Shown here: positions 9,048-16,827 of the stretch, piece by piece
How the letters are laid out: the number at the start of each line of letters is the position of its first letter
Numbering within the stretch: position 1 is the stretch's first letter
The notes under the pieces: model-generated
Database searches by the model: none
Seen by the model: only the letters and a program-made list of their open reading frames with translations
What the model was told of the DNA's origin: nothing
Position numbers and translations under genes: made by a program
Assembly: GCF_001955695.1 (NCBI RefSeq)
Contig: NZ_CP019236.1
Location: forward strand, 1,674,001 to 1,738,000
Source of the DNA: Rhodoferax koreense
Lineage (GTDB): Bacteria; Pseudomonadota; Gammaproteobacteria; Burkholderiales; Burkholderiaceae_C
Length of the DNA: 64,000 nt
Direction of reading: 5' to 3'

Positions 9048-9817
9048 GCTGGGACTCCTTCGGGGAACGGCCGGCCGAAGACGGCCTGGTGAGATTCGTC
9101 GACGGTGATGGAGTCGTCGGTCAGGTACGACATGACGATGCTGTTCAGATGCTTGATGCGCAGGGCATAGCACCGGACAAGGCCTGCCTCTACGCCGCCC
9201 AATTCGCCGGCCACGTCGAGTAATGCATCGCTGAGGGGTTCGATGTCCCACGTTGCATGCGAGACGATGCTGAGGGCGATATCGCCGCTCTGTACGAGTT
9301 CGGTGTCGCGTGTGATGGCCTGCGGCGGTTGAACGGAAGCCAGCTCTGGCGGCGCGGTCTGTACGGCTCGCTCCAGCGTCGGCACGTAGTCCTGCCCCTT
9401 GGCCCCGCTCATGTGCATGCTGGTCATCACGTTGAGGATGCTCAACGCATGCTGGACCCATGTGCGCCGACGGATGTCGAACGAGCCGTCCGGGTGGACC
9501 AACGTGGCACGCAGCAGGGCGATGCAGTTGAAAGACGCTTCGGCCACCGTGTTCTGAGGATCTTCGGCGTTCAGCATCTCGGCGGGAAGCATCTCATCGT
9601 CCACCACCGCGGCGGCCATGCCGAGCAGCCGCAAAGCGTAATTCGAATCACTGTCCTCATCAGGCAGGTCGAGGTGATAGGCCTCGTTGAGCAGGGTGCT
9701 CAGCGCGTCGCGTGCCTGTGTCGTGGGGCCGAGCCACCAGGGCAGGGCGGGCGCGGCCGGCTGTTCGACGACGGCGGGCTTGGCTTTGGCCCGGGTCGGG
9801 GTGATGGTCGCGTTCAT
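9044..9817 (-). CDS. Unknown phage cargo protein (257 aa)
   Basis: It starts at the ATG at 9817, overlapping the upstream stop by ATGA. After a basic, Pro/Ala-rich N-terminal tail (MNATITPTRAKAKPAVVEQP) the protein is mainly helical, with segments such as ASFNCIALLRATLVHP and VRCYALRIKHLNSIVMSYL. The N-terminal tail style (TPTRAKAKP) is like that of the upstream gene product (TPTRATRAKTAP). I recognise no domain. Confidence 0.65.
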   Translation of the reverse strand: MNATITPTRAKAKPAVVEQPAAPALPWWLGPTTQARDALSTLLNEAYHLDLPDEDSDSNYALRLLGMAAAVVDDEMLPAEMLNAEDPQNTVAEASFNCIALLRATLVHPDGSFDIRRRTWVQHALSILNVMTSMHMSGAKGQDYVPTLERAVQTAPPELASVQPPQAITRDTELVQSGDIALSIVSHATWDIEPLSDALLDVAGELGGVEAGLVRCYALRIKHLNSIVMSYLTDDSITVDESHQAVFGRPFPEGVPA

Positions 9818-10614
9818 GCTGTCACCGCCTTTCCGGCATCGCGGAACTGCGGGCCGATGGCCCATTCGGAGACCGGGCCGATCACGCTGAAGTTCGCCAT
9901 CTGATCGGCCAACGCACCCACCTGCGACACCATCATGATGGCGGGGAAGGGGCTGACGGCTTCGTCCTGCTCGAGATAGTCACGGATCGTGCAGGCCATC
10001 GACGCCAGGTGTTCGAAGGCCATCTTGACCTGGGCCGGGTTGTAGCCGTTCATGGAATTGGCGGAGATCGGTTTGGCGGGCGAGGGCGTACGTGACGCGG
10101 CGAACGACACAGCGCTGCCCTTGCAGACCTCGCGAAGGGTGTCGATGCTCGCCGGCAGCTTGTCCACCGTCTCGCTTACCAGGTGCGTCCAGGCCGCTGC
10201 CTGGGCCACCAGTGCGGCATGCCTCACCAGGCCGGCCGGGTCGCATACCGTTTCATCGGCAGCGCTGTGGGCCGCCTCGAACAACACCTGCATGCCGTAC
10301 GACAGCTCGTAGCTGAACTCGTAGGGCGCTCGCCATCCGTCGTCGGTGTCTTCAGCGCGTTGCAGGCGCTTGATTTCCCGTTCCGCCAGATCGACCAGCT
10401 TGGCCGCCGGCCCTTCGGCTTCTTCCGAGATGATGGTGTTGTTCAGCTCGTACAGGTTGTCGATCCACTCGCGAAGAATGGGCCGGGCGCTCTCGATCCA
10501 GACGGTTTGCGCTGGGGAAAGAGCAGATGTCGTCGGGTCTTCGACGACGGAGGGCGGAGGGGCGGTTTTTGCCCTGGTTGCACGCGTGGGCGTGCCTGCG
10601 GTAGGATTCGCCAT
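9814..10614 (-). CDS. Unknown phage cargo protein (266 aa), first gene of cassette
   Basis: The ATG at 10614 is preceded by AAGGA seven bases upstream. The protein has a low-complexity basic N-terminus (residues 1-25) and then long helices. Its C-terminal block QVGALADQMANF...GPVSEWAIGPQF matches that of the 8367-9047 product. It heads a four-gene run in which every junction is an ATGA overlap, so the products are likely made in fixed ratio. No catalytic motif is visible. Confidence 0.65.
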   Translation of the reverse strand: MANPTAGTPTRATRAKTAPPPSVVEDPTTSALSPAQTVWIESARPILREWIDNLYELNNTIISEEAEGPAAKLVDLAEREIKRLQRAEDTDDGWRAPYEFSYELSYGMQVLFEAAHSAADETVCDPAGLVRHAALVAQAAAWTHLVSETVDKLPASIDTLREVCKGSAVSFAASRTPSPAKPISANSMNGYNPAQVKMAFEHLASMACTIRDYLEQDEAVSPFPAIMMVSQVGALADQMANFSVIGPVSEWAIGPQFRDAGKAVTA

Positions 10615-10700
10615 GAAGATTCCTTCGGTTTAAGCGCTGGGGTGGTTTTCAAGAATCCGCTTCGCATTGCCGTGCTTAGCGGATTCGCCTTTTGTGGGCC

Positions 10701-11468
10701 TCATGCGGCCTCTTTCTGCTCGCCAAGCAGCGGCAAAACATTCGCCGCCCACTTGATCTGTTGCACGGGTACGCCGCTGCCGTGTTTCTTGCCGGTGTCG
10801 TAGATCCGCGCGAACTCGTGGCCGGCCTCGGTCACTTCCCACACGTCACCACGCTTCATCTGCAGACCGGCTTCGGCCAGCAGCAGATTCACGCCGCGGG
10901 CGCTGGTGTCGATGCGCTTGCCCAACTCGGTCGGCGTGAAGAACTGGGTGTCCTGCTTTTCCGCCACCAGGTGAATCTGGCCCAGGCCCGCCATCAGGTT
11001 CACATCGGTGAGCTTGGTCACCATCTGGTTCGCGCTGATGGCGGCGGCGTTCTTGTCGCAGCCGAGCAGGCGTGCCACGCGGAACAGCGGCGGGAAAGCC
11101 TTGGCTGCGTCATAGGCCAGACGAACCTGTGACGCGCCGGGCTTGGGCGCGGTGTAGCTGCCGGTTTTGCGGATCGTTGGCAGCACTTCCGAAGTAACCC
11201 ACTTCTTGAACTTCATCGCTTCTGGCTTGCGGCTGCCGAGAATTGCAGAGTAGAGACCTGATTCGTTGATCAGGGTTACGCCTCTGGAACCGAAACCGAC
11301 GATCTGTAGGTTTTGTTTTTCGTCGTCGTCGAGACGACGGGTCATCGCTTCAGCGTCTGAGTAAGCCAGGACCGCGCCGATTTCCATCGCGACGAACCAG
11401 GGTGCGCCGTCTAGGTCGATCACACGGATCGCTGCACCGTCGAAGTTGAAGGGAATGATGTTGCTCAT
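10701..11468 (-). CDS. Bro-N domain antirepressor-like protein
   Basis: A 255-residue protein. Residues 5-105 form a Bro-N domain: IRVIDLDGAPWFVAMEIGAVLAYSDAEAMTRRL, GFGSRGVTLINESGLYSAILGSRKPEA and FKKWVTSEVLPTIRKTGSY. The C-terminal part (FFTPTELGKRIDTSARGVNLLLAEAGLQ) resembles the DNA-binding ends of phage antirepressors. Such proteins usually bind and inactivate phage repressors. Its ATG overlaps the stop of an Arc-like gene, as ant follows arc in P22 immI, so the Arc-like protein may control it. Confidence 0.85.
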   Translation of the reverse strand: MSNIIPFNFDGAAIRVIDLDGAPWFVAMEIGAVLAYSDAEAMTRRLDDDEKQNLQIVGFGSRGVTLINESGLYSAILGSRKPEAMKFKKWVTSEVLPTIRKTGSYTAPKPGASQVRLAYDAAKAFPPLFRVARLLGCDKNAAAISANQMVTKLTDVNLMAGLGQIHLVAEKQDTQFFTPTELGKRIDTSARGVNLLLAEAGLQMKRGDVWEVTEAGHEFARIYDTGKKHGSGVPVQQIKWAANVLPLLGEQKEAA

Positions 11469-11647
11469 GCACGGGCTCCTTTGAGTTGGCTAGGGTTGTG
11501 GTCGTCGAATGTCGACCGGAGGCGGTTGACGATTTCGCCGTTTAGGCTGCGATCGTTCTTGCTTGCAGACTTTTTCAAGTCGGCTTTCAAGGAGTCAGGC
11601 AGCCGAACCGGGGTTGGCGGAATTTGATGGCGGTCTTTGTTTGGCAT
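11465..11647 (-). CDS. Arc-like ribbon-helix-helix repressor
   Basis: A 60-residue protein, about the size of P22 Arc. It has the RHH pattern TPVRLPDSLKADLKKSASKNDRSLNGEIVNRLRSTF. It overlaps the downstream antirepressor gene by ATGA. It is divergent from a larger RHH gene at 11732, across an AT-rich region with inverted repeats. By analogy it represses the antirepressor gene. Confidence 0.85.
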   Translation of the reverse strand: MPNKDRHQIPPTPVRLPDSLKADLKKSASKNDRSLNGEIVNRLRSTFDDHNPSQLKGARA

Positions 11648-11654
11648 GATGTGG

Positions 11655-11720
11655 ATGAAATATAGATTCTTAATTTGTGGATGTCAATTAGATTCTTTGA
11701 AAAGAATCCTTTTGATGTCC
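11655..11720. promoter_or_regulatory. Divergent operator region between two RHH repressor genes
   Basis: This AT-rich stretch holds a perfect inverted repeat GATTCTTT-GA-AAAGAATC near 11691-11708. A further TAGATTCTT copy lies about 25 bp to the left. GATGTC is repeated on either side of the palindrome. Repeated half-sites between two RHH genes fit cooperative repressor binding that controls both directions. Confidence 0.6.
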
Positions 11721-11731
11721 ACAATCCGGGT

Positions 11732-12334
11732 ATGGCAACAGACAGACATCAAGCTCCCTCCTACCCTCTGCGAATGCCGGAGGAGCTAAAAAGCAAGGTG
11801 CAGGCCGCCGCGGAGAAAAGTGGGCGCAGCTTGCATGCGGAGTTGCTGCATCGACTTGATGCGTCCTTTTCGATCGAGCCGTCCGGCTCGGACACTGTGG
11901 TCCAGGCATTGGCTCTTGCAGTCGCAAAGGCGGAGGAAGACGCTGCGGCCATGGAGATTCAGAATGTCAGCCGTATCTTTCAAGGCGCCATCGTGGGGCA
12001 GGCTTTCATGGAGTTGTTCCCCGCACTGGATGCGTTGGGAGTAGAGTTTCCGAACAAGAAAGAACTTGATGAGGCCTACGAGGCTGCGTACCTGCTTTAC
12101 CTTGATGCGGAAAGGACCCTTGAAGCTGGACGTTTTGACAAGGCCATGGAGACTGCGAAGACTGCCGAGGCCAATCTTAAAAAGGCGAAGCGCGTAGCAG
12201 CTAGGACGATTTCTTCTCGCGGTGACGCCATCCAGGAACCCCTCGACTTCTACCAATCGGTAATAAACAGAAAACCGATGCAGGTAGGACGGAAGGTCGC
12301 GAACAACGGACCATCCCCCAAGCGCAAGCCATAA
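11732..12334 (+). CDS. Mnt-like RHH regulator with helical C-terminal extension
   Basis: A 200-residue protein. I take the ATG at 11732 because the RHH domain begins there (MATDRHQAPSYPLRMPEELK, then AAEKSGRSLHAELLHRLDASF). The N-terminal 50 residues are Arc/Mnt-like; the rest is an acidic helical region (EEDAAAMEIQNVSRIF) and a Lys-rich end. The extension is much longer than in Mnt and may be an oligomerisation or sensing part. It is followed three bases later by a small membrane-protein gene, which suggests co-expression. Confidence 0.75.
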   Translation: MATDRHQAPSYPLRMPEELKSKVQAAAEKSGRSLHAELLHRLDASFSIEPSGSDTVVQALALAVAKAEEDAAAMEIQNVSRIFQGAIVGQAFMELFPALDALGVEFPNKKELDEAYEAAYLLYLDAERTLEAGRFDKAMETAKTAEANLKKAKRVAARTISSRGDAIQEPLDFYQSVINRKPMQVGRKVANNGPSPKRKP

Positions 12335-12337
12335 CCC

Positions 12338-12694
12338 ATGGACGTATTCAATCTCGGCTCGCTGGTTGGCGCCGGGCTCCTGTTTCTGCTCCAGCAAATC
12401 GTCAGCTTCCTTCTGAAGGATTGGCTGGAGCGGCACAAGGACCAGTTGAGGCGCGCCCTGAACTTCAAGCTTTTTATGGTCGCCCTGGATTTGTTCGTGA
12501 TTGGAGGGCTGATCTGGATGGCCTTCGAGCTCTTCAACAATCACCAGCCGGCCGCGCGACAGGATCTCCTGCTGGGATTGGGAATGCAGACGATGCTGAT
12601 CATCGTCGCCATGAACCTGTTCGACGATCTTGGTATATGGGTGAAAGCCTCCCGTGCCAAGGCTGTAGCTGCGGCGGATGGGCCCAAACCCTAA
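12338..12694 (+). CDS. Small phage membrane protein (118 aa, about 3 TM)
   Basis: Hydrophobic segments lie at about residues 6-27, 43-66 and 76-97, with a basic amphipathic stretch (KDWLERHKDQLRRAL) between the first two. It follows the Mnt-like gene at a 3-base gap. Lysogenically expressed small membrane proteins in phages often act in superinfection exclusion; that is inference here. A holin role is less likely because the lysis genes lie at 49.3-50.6 kb. Confidence 0.6.
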   Translation: MDVFNLGSLVGAGLLFLLQQIVSFLLKDWLERHKDQLRRALNFKLFMVALDLFVIGGLIWMAFELFNNHQPAARQDLLLGLGMQTMLIIVAMNLFDDLGIWVKASRAKAVAAADGPKP

Positions 12695-12919
12695 ATTCAC
12701 GAAGATTTTGACGGTGCTCATGCCGCCAATGATCTTGGACTTCACCGTCAAAATCCCGGACAAACCACTCGGCTTGGTAGGTAGCGGCTGCGCTGTAGTG
12801 TTTGGTGGCATCGTTCATCCCAGTAAACCCGCCGTGGCGGTATGGGATGAACTGTCGTTGCTCAGGCTGGACCGTGGGGGCAATTGCCCAAACCAAATAG
12901 GCAATTGCCTATCAAGCCC
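12695..12919. other. Convergent intergenic region with palindrome pair
   Basis: I see no convincing gene here. Two perfect palindromes, GGGCAATTGCCC (12878-12889) and TAGGCAATTGCCTA (12898-12911), have centres 21 bp apart and lie 8 bp beyond the stop of the next gene. They can also pair with each other as a 10-bp hairpin with an 11-base loop. Confidence 0.6.
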
Positions 12920-13606
12920 TTATTTCATGCGGCTGCCAAGCGCTTCCCTCGCCTTTTTGAGATGGCCCTCGATGGTCGAGTCTCCGATGGAGACGCCCAG
13001 TTGGGCTGCGGCATGCTGAATCTGGGCAGCAGACTTCGATGACTTTTTGAAGTCGATCCCTGCAATCGTGCAAACGGTTCCGATGATGCAAAGCAGGGTG
13101 TCGCGCTCGCGATTCCCCAGGGGTTTTTCGATTTCGGCGTTTGGGGTTTCTTGGTCGTGCCGAGACTCGTACCTCAGCACTTCCTCCATCACGAAAGCAC
13201 ATTTTTCTTGCACTTCATCCATTCCGAGAGGCACGGTCAGCCAAAACCACGAACCTAGTGGCCCGTCATTTTCATCTTCCGGAACCTTAGGATCGCGAGC
13301 CGAACTGGCCAGTTCAAATCTGCAGTCCAGAGGAGCGATGACTTGGGGGCTCTGAAGGTAAAGCCAACCTCCTGGCAGTATCTCCAAATCGTATCCTTCG
13401 ATGCCCGACATTTTGTCACTTGGAATGCACGCTCCGGAAAACGAATCAAATTCCCAGTCAGGAACGTTAAGCGGCTCCGTCGCCTTGAAGGAGGGCTTCA
13501 TTTCGCCGTTTACAACGAGGTATCTCAGATCACTGTCTGTGCACTGCCAGCGGTCTACTAATTCCTTGAACGTGAGGTACTTCCGCGGTGGGATTTTTAT
13601 CGTCAT
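12920..13606 (-). CDS. Unknown phage cargo protein (228 aa), paralogue A
   Basis: The N-terminus (RKYLTFKELVDRWQCTDSDLRYLVVNGEMKPS) looks like a short winged-helix or MerR-like module seen in mobile-element proteins. The C-terminal 60 residues (TLLCIIGTVCTIAGIDFKKSSKSAAQI ... DSTIEGHLKKAREALGSR) match the C-terminus of the next gene (13762-14421). The shared domain is presumably DNA- or partner-binding. The middle parts differ. A palindromic hairpin follows the stop codon. Confidence 0.7.
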   Translation of the reverse strand: MTIKIPPRKYLTFKELVDRWQCTDSDLRYLVVNGEMKPSFKATEPLNVPDWEFDSFSGACIPSDKMSGIEGYDLEILPGGWLYLQSPQVIAPLDCRFELASSARDPKVPEDENDGPLGSWFWLTVPLGMDEVQEKCAFVMEEVLRYESRHDQETPNAEIEKPLGNRERDTLLCIIGTVCTIAGIDFKKSSKSAAQIQHAAAQLGVSIGDSTIEGHLKKAREALGSRMK

Positions 13607-13761
13607 CTCGCCTTGTCCATCTGGACGGCAGAATTGCCATCACCGGATTGTGCGGCACTATCCGGGACTATGTTGGACGGAGAACGATTGTTAATGCTTA
13701 GCCCAGGCGCATCAGCCGGACTGGCAATTGCCAAGCGACGGCGGCAACTGCCAGTCCGTTG
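13607..13761. promoter_or_regulatory. Hairpin of GGCAATTGCC palindromes between paralogues
   Basis: A 16-bp stem with one mismatch (13717-13732 with 13743-13758, 10-base loop) lies 3 bp from the stop of the gene at 13762. Its left arm contains the perfect palindrome TGGCAATTGCCA (13722-13733), its right arm the near-palindrome GGCAACTGCC (13743-13752). There is no T-run on either side, so it is not a plain intrinsic terminator. An imperfect copy lies at 13627-13638. The region must also serve as the promoter for 12920-13606 unless that gene is read through. Confidence 0.6.
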
Positions 13762-14421
13762 CTATCTGGCTCGGCGCTCCAGGGCGTCAGGAATCTTCTT
13801 GAGGTGCTCTTCGATCGTGCGCTTTGCGACGGGAGTGCCCATCGCAACGGTCAGCCCGGCAATCAACTCCGCGGACTTGCTGGGGGTCAAGATTTGGATC
13901 TTTGCTTCTTCGGCAATGGCCGCGATGATGGTCAAGAGCGTCGTGCGCTCCTTTGTCGATAGCGTCTCTGCGCGCAAGGCCTCGAGGCTTTGGGGCGAGG
14001 GCTGAAACGTTTCCGCAATCGTAGAAGCGACCGCACCTGGGTCCTGGCCTGGGTTGAGCAGGGCGGCCACCCTTGCGGCGGGAAACTTTACGCCAGTGCC
14101 AGCAAAGAAATCTTCAAGCGCGGGCGAGAGCCAACCGCCGATATAGCCATCTTGGTCTTCGTCCCAGTCGACTTCATCTGGTCTCTGGTCCGCCACAGCG
14201 TGGAAAACGTCGGACGACCAAGGGGGCGAAATGATGCGGAAATCCCTCAGGAGACGATTGAACGCAAACATCGGAAGCTCGTCCAGCGCGGTGAGGTGTC
14301 GCACAAACCAACTTGCTGCTTGATAGGCATGGACTTGTTCTTGCTCGGCAACCGCGGTTAGCAGCACATCACCAGGGACAAATTCGGCTTCCATCAATGC
14401 AATTTCTTCAGCAATCCTCAT
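13762..14421 (-). CDS. Unknown phage cargo protein (219 aa), paralogue B
   Basis: The ATG at 14421 follows AAAGGG with five bases between; an upstream in-frame ATG lacks such a site. The N-terminal part (MRIAEEIALMEAEFVPGDVLLTAVAEQEQVHAYQAASWFVRHL) is unlike paralogue A. The C-terminal part (TLLTIIAAIAEEAKIQI ... KRTIEEHLKKIPDALERRAR) is clearly related. The pair therefore shares a C-terminal domain with variable N-termini, a pattern seen where the variable half sets specificity. Confidence 0.7.
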   Translation of the reverse strand: MRIAEEIALMEAEFVPGDVLLTAVAEQEQVHAYQAASWFVRHLTALDELPMFAFNRLLRDFRIISPPWSSDVFHAVADQRPDEVDWDEDQDGYIGGWLSPALEDFFAGTGVKFPAARVAALLNPGQDPGAVASTIAETFQPSPQSLEALRAETLSTKERTTLLTIIAAIAEEAKIQILTPSKSAELIAGLTVAMGTPVAKRTIEEHLKKIPDALERRAR

Positions 14422-14976
14422 CGCGCCCTTTCGCTCGGTAGGCACGGATGAATGCGTGCCGCTTGCGCCATTGTGCGACACGAAGCGGGACGACCGTGGA
14501 CGAGAAGAGGCCCGTCAATAGCGCCACGTCATCGATGTGCAGGGAACCTGTACCCCGGATGCATGGTGACCCACGGCACCATAACGAACGATTGATGCAG
14601 GCCATGCGGAACTAGTGGGGCCTGGATCTGTCACATCAACGCCACCAGGGAAGGCGAAGGCAGTCCTTGAGAGCATCTCGTGAACCAAGATCAAAGCGCA
14701 AGCAATGTGGAGAGGCCGACACACGGGGAACCTCAAGGTAGGCCCTGCAACAACTGGTTAAAACGACAGGTTAACGCTGCTGAGCCATGGGTAAACCCGT
14801 AGCGTGATGTGGGGCAAAGTGCGAAAACGTGCGGAAAAGTGTGGATAAGTCCACGACGTTACTAACAGTCTCGCTAATAACGCCCATAATTGGGAGTCTT
14901 GACCAGATGGTCAAGTTTTCGCTTCGGCGAACACAAGAGAAGAACCACCGCACCATCAACCAGGGAGGGAAGAGAG
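14422..14976. other. 555-bp region without a convincing gene
   Basis: Open frames here look like chance. A perfect inverted repeat CTTGACC-AGAT-GGTCAAG lies at 14898-14915, 61 bp before the next start codon, and could be an operator. GTGGA-TAAG-TCCAC just upstream (near 14842-14855) is another small dyad. Direct repeats of the type GTGCG-AAAA lie around 14820-14840. Confidence 0.5.
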
Positions 14977-15522
14977 ATGAGATCAGCAATGGCCATAGAT
15001 TCGACCTTCTTCGATCTGGCGACGGAACGCATGGGACGTATCGAGAGCGAGCTTCACAACTCCTCGCTGATTGGGCCTTTCGTTCGACGCCTTTCTTTCG
15101 CCTGGTTTGACCACTTCAACGCAAGAGTGGTGGACAAGATGACTAAGTCCATGAGAGACGACACCATCTGGTTCCGCGGAGCTGCTGACGAGTTGAGGAA
15201 CAGTTCCAACGATGCCGCTGGCATCGAATCCTACCCTTCGCTCGACGACATGTTCAAACACATTGAGGGCATGAAACACGGCATGCTCCGCAGGCATGGC
15301 GATTTTCTCAACCTTGCAGCCATCGCTAAAAGGCACGGCAAGATCAGCGCTGCTGCGACGAACGCAGCCGCCGCGGCCTGCGATCTTTTCGACGCCATGG
15401 AATCATTCCGCTGGGCATTGATGGACATTGAAGCCAATCACGCTCACATCAGCGAAGGCTACTCCGCTACTAACGCGGCTGAACTGGAAGCTGTCTTCGA
15501 TCGCATCGCCTCGGAAGGATGA
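14977..15522 (+). CDS. Unknown protein, partner of a RelE-like gene (181 aa)
   Basis: The ATG at 14977 follows a strong GGGAGGG site. The protein is helical with no recognised domain (FFDLATERMGRIESELHNSS, DTIWFRGAADELRNSSNDAAG). Its stop overlaps the next ATG by ATGA. The strict coupling and the inverted repeat upstream make a two-gene autoregulated module plausible, but I cannot identify an antitoxin fold. Confidence 0.6.
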   Translation: MRSAMAIDSTFFDLATERMGRIESELHNSSLIGPFVRRLSFAWFDHFNARVVDKMTKSMRDDTIWFRGAADELRNSSNDAAGIESYPSLDDMFKHIEGMKHGMLRRHGDFLNLAAIAKRHGKISAAATNAAAAACDLFDAMESFRWALMDIEANHAHISEGYSATNAAELEAVFDRIASEG

Positions 15523-15860
15523 ACGCCCCGATCGAGGGGCGTACCATCCGAGGAATCGACCTGAACAACGACGCGTACCGAGCCAGATGGAAAGATCTGC
15601 CGGGTAACGTTCAGGCAGAGGGAAAAAAAGCAATTCAGTCCATGCTTTTCATGGAATTGGATGCGCCGCCTGCAAAGTTGCACCTTCACACTCTGAAGAA
15701 CCGCGAAGTGCAAAGCCGCTTGGACCCAACCAAAAAGGTCGCGGTTTGGACAATCCATCTCACAGCAGATGACAACTACAAAGCCAGTTTCACGCTCGAG
15801 CATGGCACCGCATACTTTCGCACATGCGGCAAGCACGATGCCGTCGACAAGAAGCCTTGA
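15519..15860 (+). CDS. RelE/ParE-like toxin candidate (113 aa)
   Basis: The C-terminal half, PAKLHLHTLKN ... VAVWTIHLTADDNYKASFTLEHGTAYFRTCGKHD, follows the RelE/ParE strand pattern: a 'lh-HxLk' block, a strand with alternating hydrophobics, an F-x-L-E-x-G turn and a final 'GxHD'. In RelE-type mRNA interferases these strands carry the catalytic residues. The match is by pattern only. Codon use and GC are near the phage average. Confidence 0.55.
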   Translation: MNAPIEGRTIRGIDLNNDAYRARWKDLPGNVQAEGKKAIQSMLFMELDAPPAKLHLHTLKNREVQSRLDPTKKVAVWTIHLTADDNYKASFTLEHGTAYFRTCGKHDAVDKKP

Positions 15861-16039
15861 AAGCATGGCGAACTTCTTGCCCCATTGAGGTGGTGCTCGG
15901 TCGCGGGGATGCAAGGAGTTTCACGATTCAGCGAGGCAAACTGGCTATCTATTAGCCCTTTGCGGTTGAGCCATGGAGGTAGATCGTCCAGGCGTAAAAA
16001 AGCCCACCGGGGTAGGGTGGGCTGATGTAGAGAGCCAGG

Positions 16040-16180
16040 CTACTTGGTTTTTTTGGCCGGGGGCTTTTTCGCAGGGATCTTGATGGTCTCGACTACCGAT
16101 CCCTTTTTGTCTTTTTCAGCCTCCTTCACCGGCTTGAACAGCCCGGTCTCCGCGTCCCTCCCAATTTTCCTTGTTGCCAT
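16040..16180 (-). CDS. Small basic phage protein (46 aa)
   Basis: It reads MATRKIGRDAETGLFKPVKEAEK..., then a VVETIKIP segment and a Lys/Pro-rich tail. The shape, a TRKxGRDAxTGxFxPVKEAE head and basic tail, recurs among tiny mobile-element proteins of unknown role. The ATG at 16180 is taken as the start because the conserved part begins there. Confidence 0.55.
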   Translation of the reverse strand: MATRKIGRDAETGLFKPVKEAEKDKKGSVVETIKIPAKKPPAKKTK

Positions 16181-16388
16181 GGTGTGTCCCGAAGCTCCCA
16201 CGGTCCGCGTGGGCGCGGTGACGGATTGACCCATAGGTCCAGCGAATTTGCATCATCAATACGGTGGGCGAAGCGGGATGACTGTGGACAAACAAAGGGC
16301 CGAGCAGGGCGCCCCTGAGCCGTGTTGGATCCGCGAAAGTTGCAGGTTAAAGTTGACAGGCCTCGCTCACCCTACAACGGAGACCCGC

Positions 16389-16706
16389 TTGAACAAACGC
16401 CGCACCAACGTCCAGAACAATCCCCTGCCTAAAGACCACCGGGACGCTGTGGCCGAGGCGCGCACCCGCCGTGACCGCATTGGGGAATTGATCCGCATCA
16501 ACAGGGATAGCTCAGATCGCTCTGTCGAAAGCAAAGAGGCCCGTGAGGCGCAACTACTTGCAGAGTTGGAAGAGGCTGACGCGATAGTGGCCACCGCACA
16601 GCACGACTCGTACAACGAGCAAAACCCGGTGAAGGATCGGCCTGAGCCAAAGCCAAACGTGCCTGATTACGTGGGATTGACGGCGAGCGGCAAGGTTAAA
16701 GCCTGA
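16389..16706 (+). CDS. Hypothetical charged protein (105 aa)
   Basis: The most likely start is the TTG at 16389, behind CGGAG with six bases between; the frame is open further upstream but with less protein-like sequence. The product is highly charged and probably coiled coil (VAEARTRRDRIGELIRINRDSS, REAQLLAELEEADAIV). No domain is recognised. A further hairpin lies at 16777-16803 (AAAAGCCCGCT/GGGCGGGCT-like) after the gene. Confidence 0.4.
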   Translation: MNKRRTNVQNNPLPKDHRDAVAEARTRRDRIGELIRINRDSSDRSVESKEAREAQLLAELEEADAIVATAQHDSYNEQNPVKDRPEPKPNVPDYVGLTASGKVKA

Positions 16707-16827
16707 AGCTCGACTGGGCCACGAGCGGAGCCTGTAAAGAGGCAGCACGCATCAGGGCCTAACGGGATATCGAGCGGGCGTTAAAAAGCCCGCTCGGGGC
16801 GGGCTGCTTGGATGGTCAGCGGCCAGT

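Noticed and set aside
11786-12811. 341-aa minus-strand frame over the Mnt-like and membrane-protein genes
   Set aside because: The + strand genes have RHH and TM signatures; the first 45 residues of the minus frame look faintly protein-like but lack a start signal or known domain.
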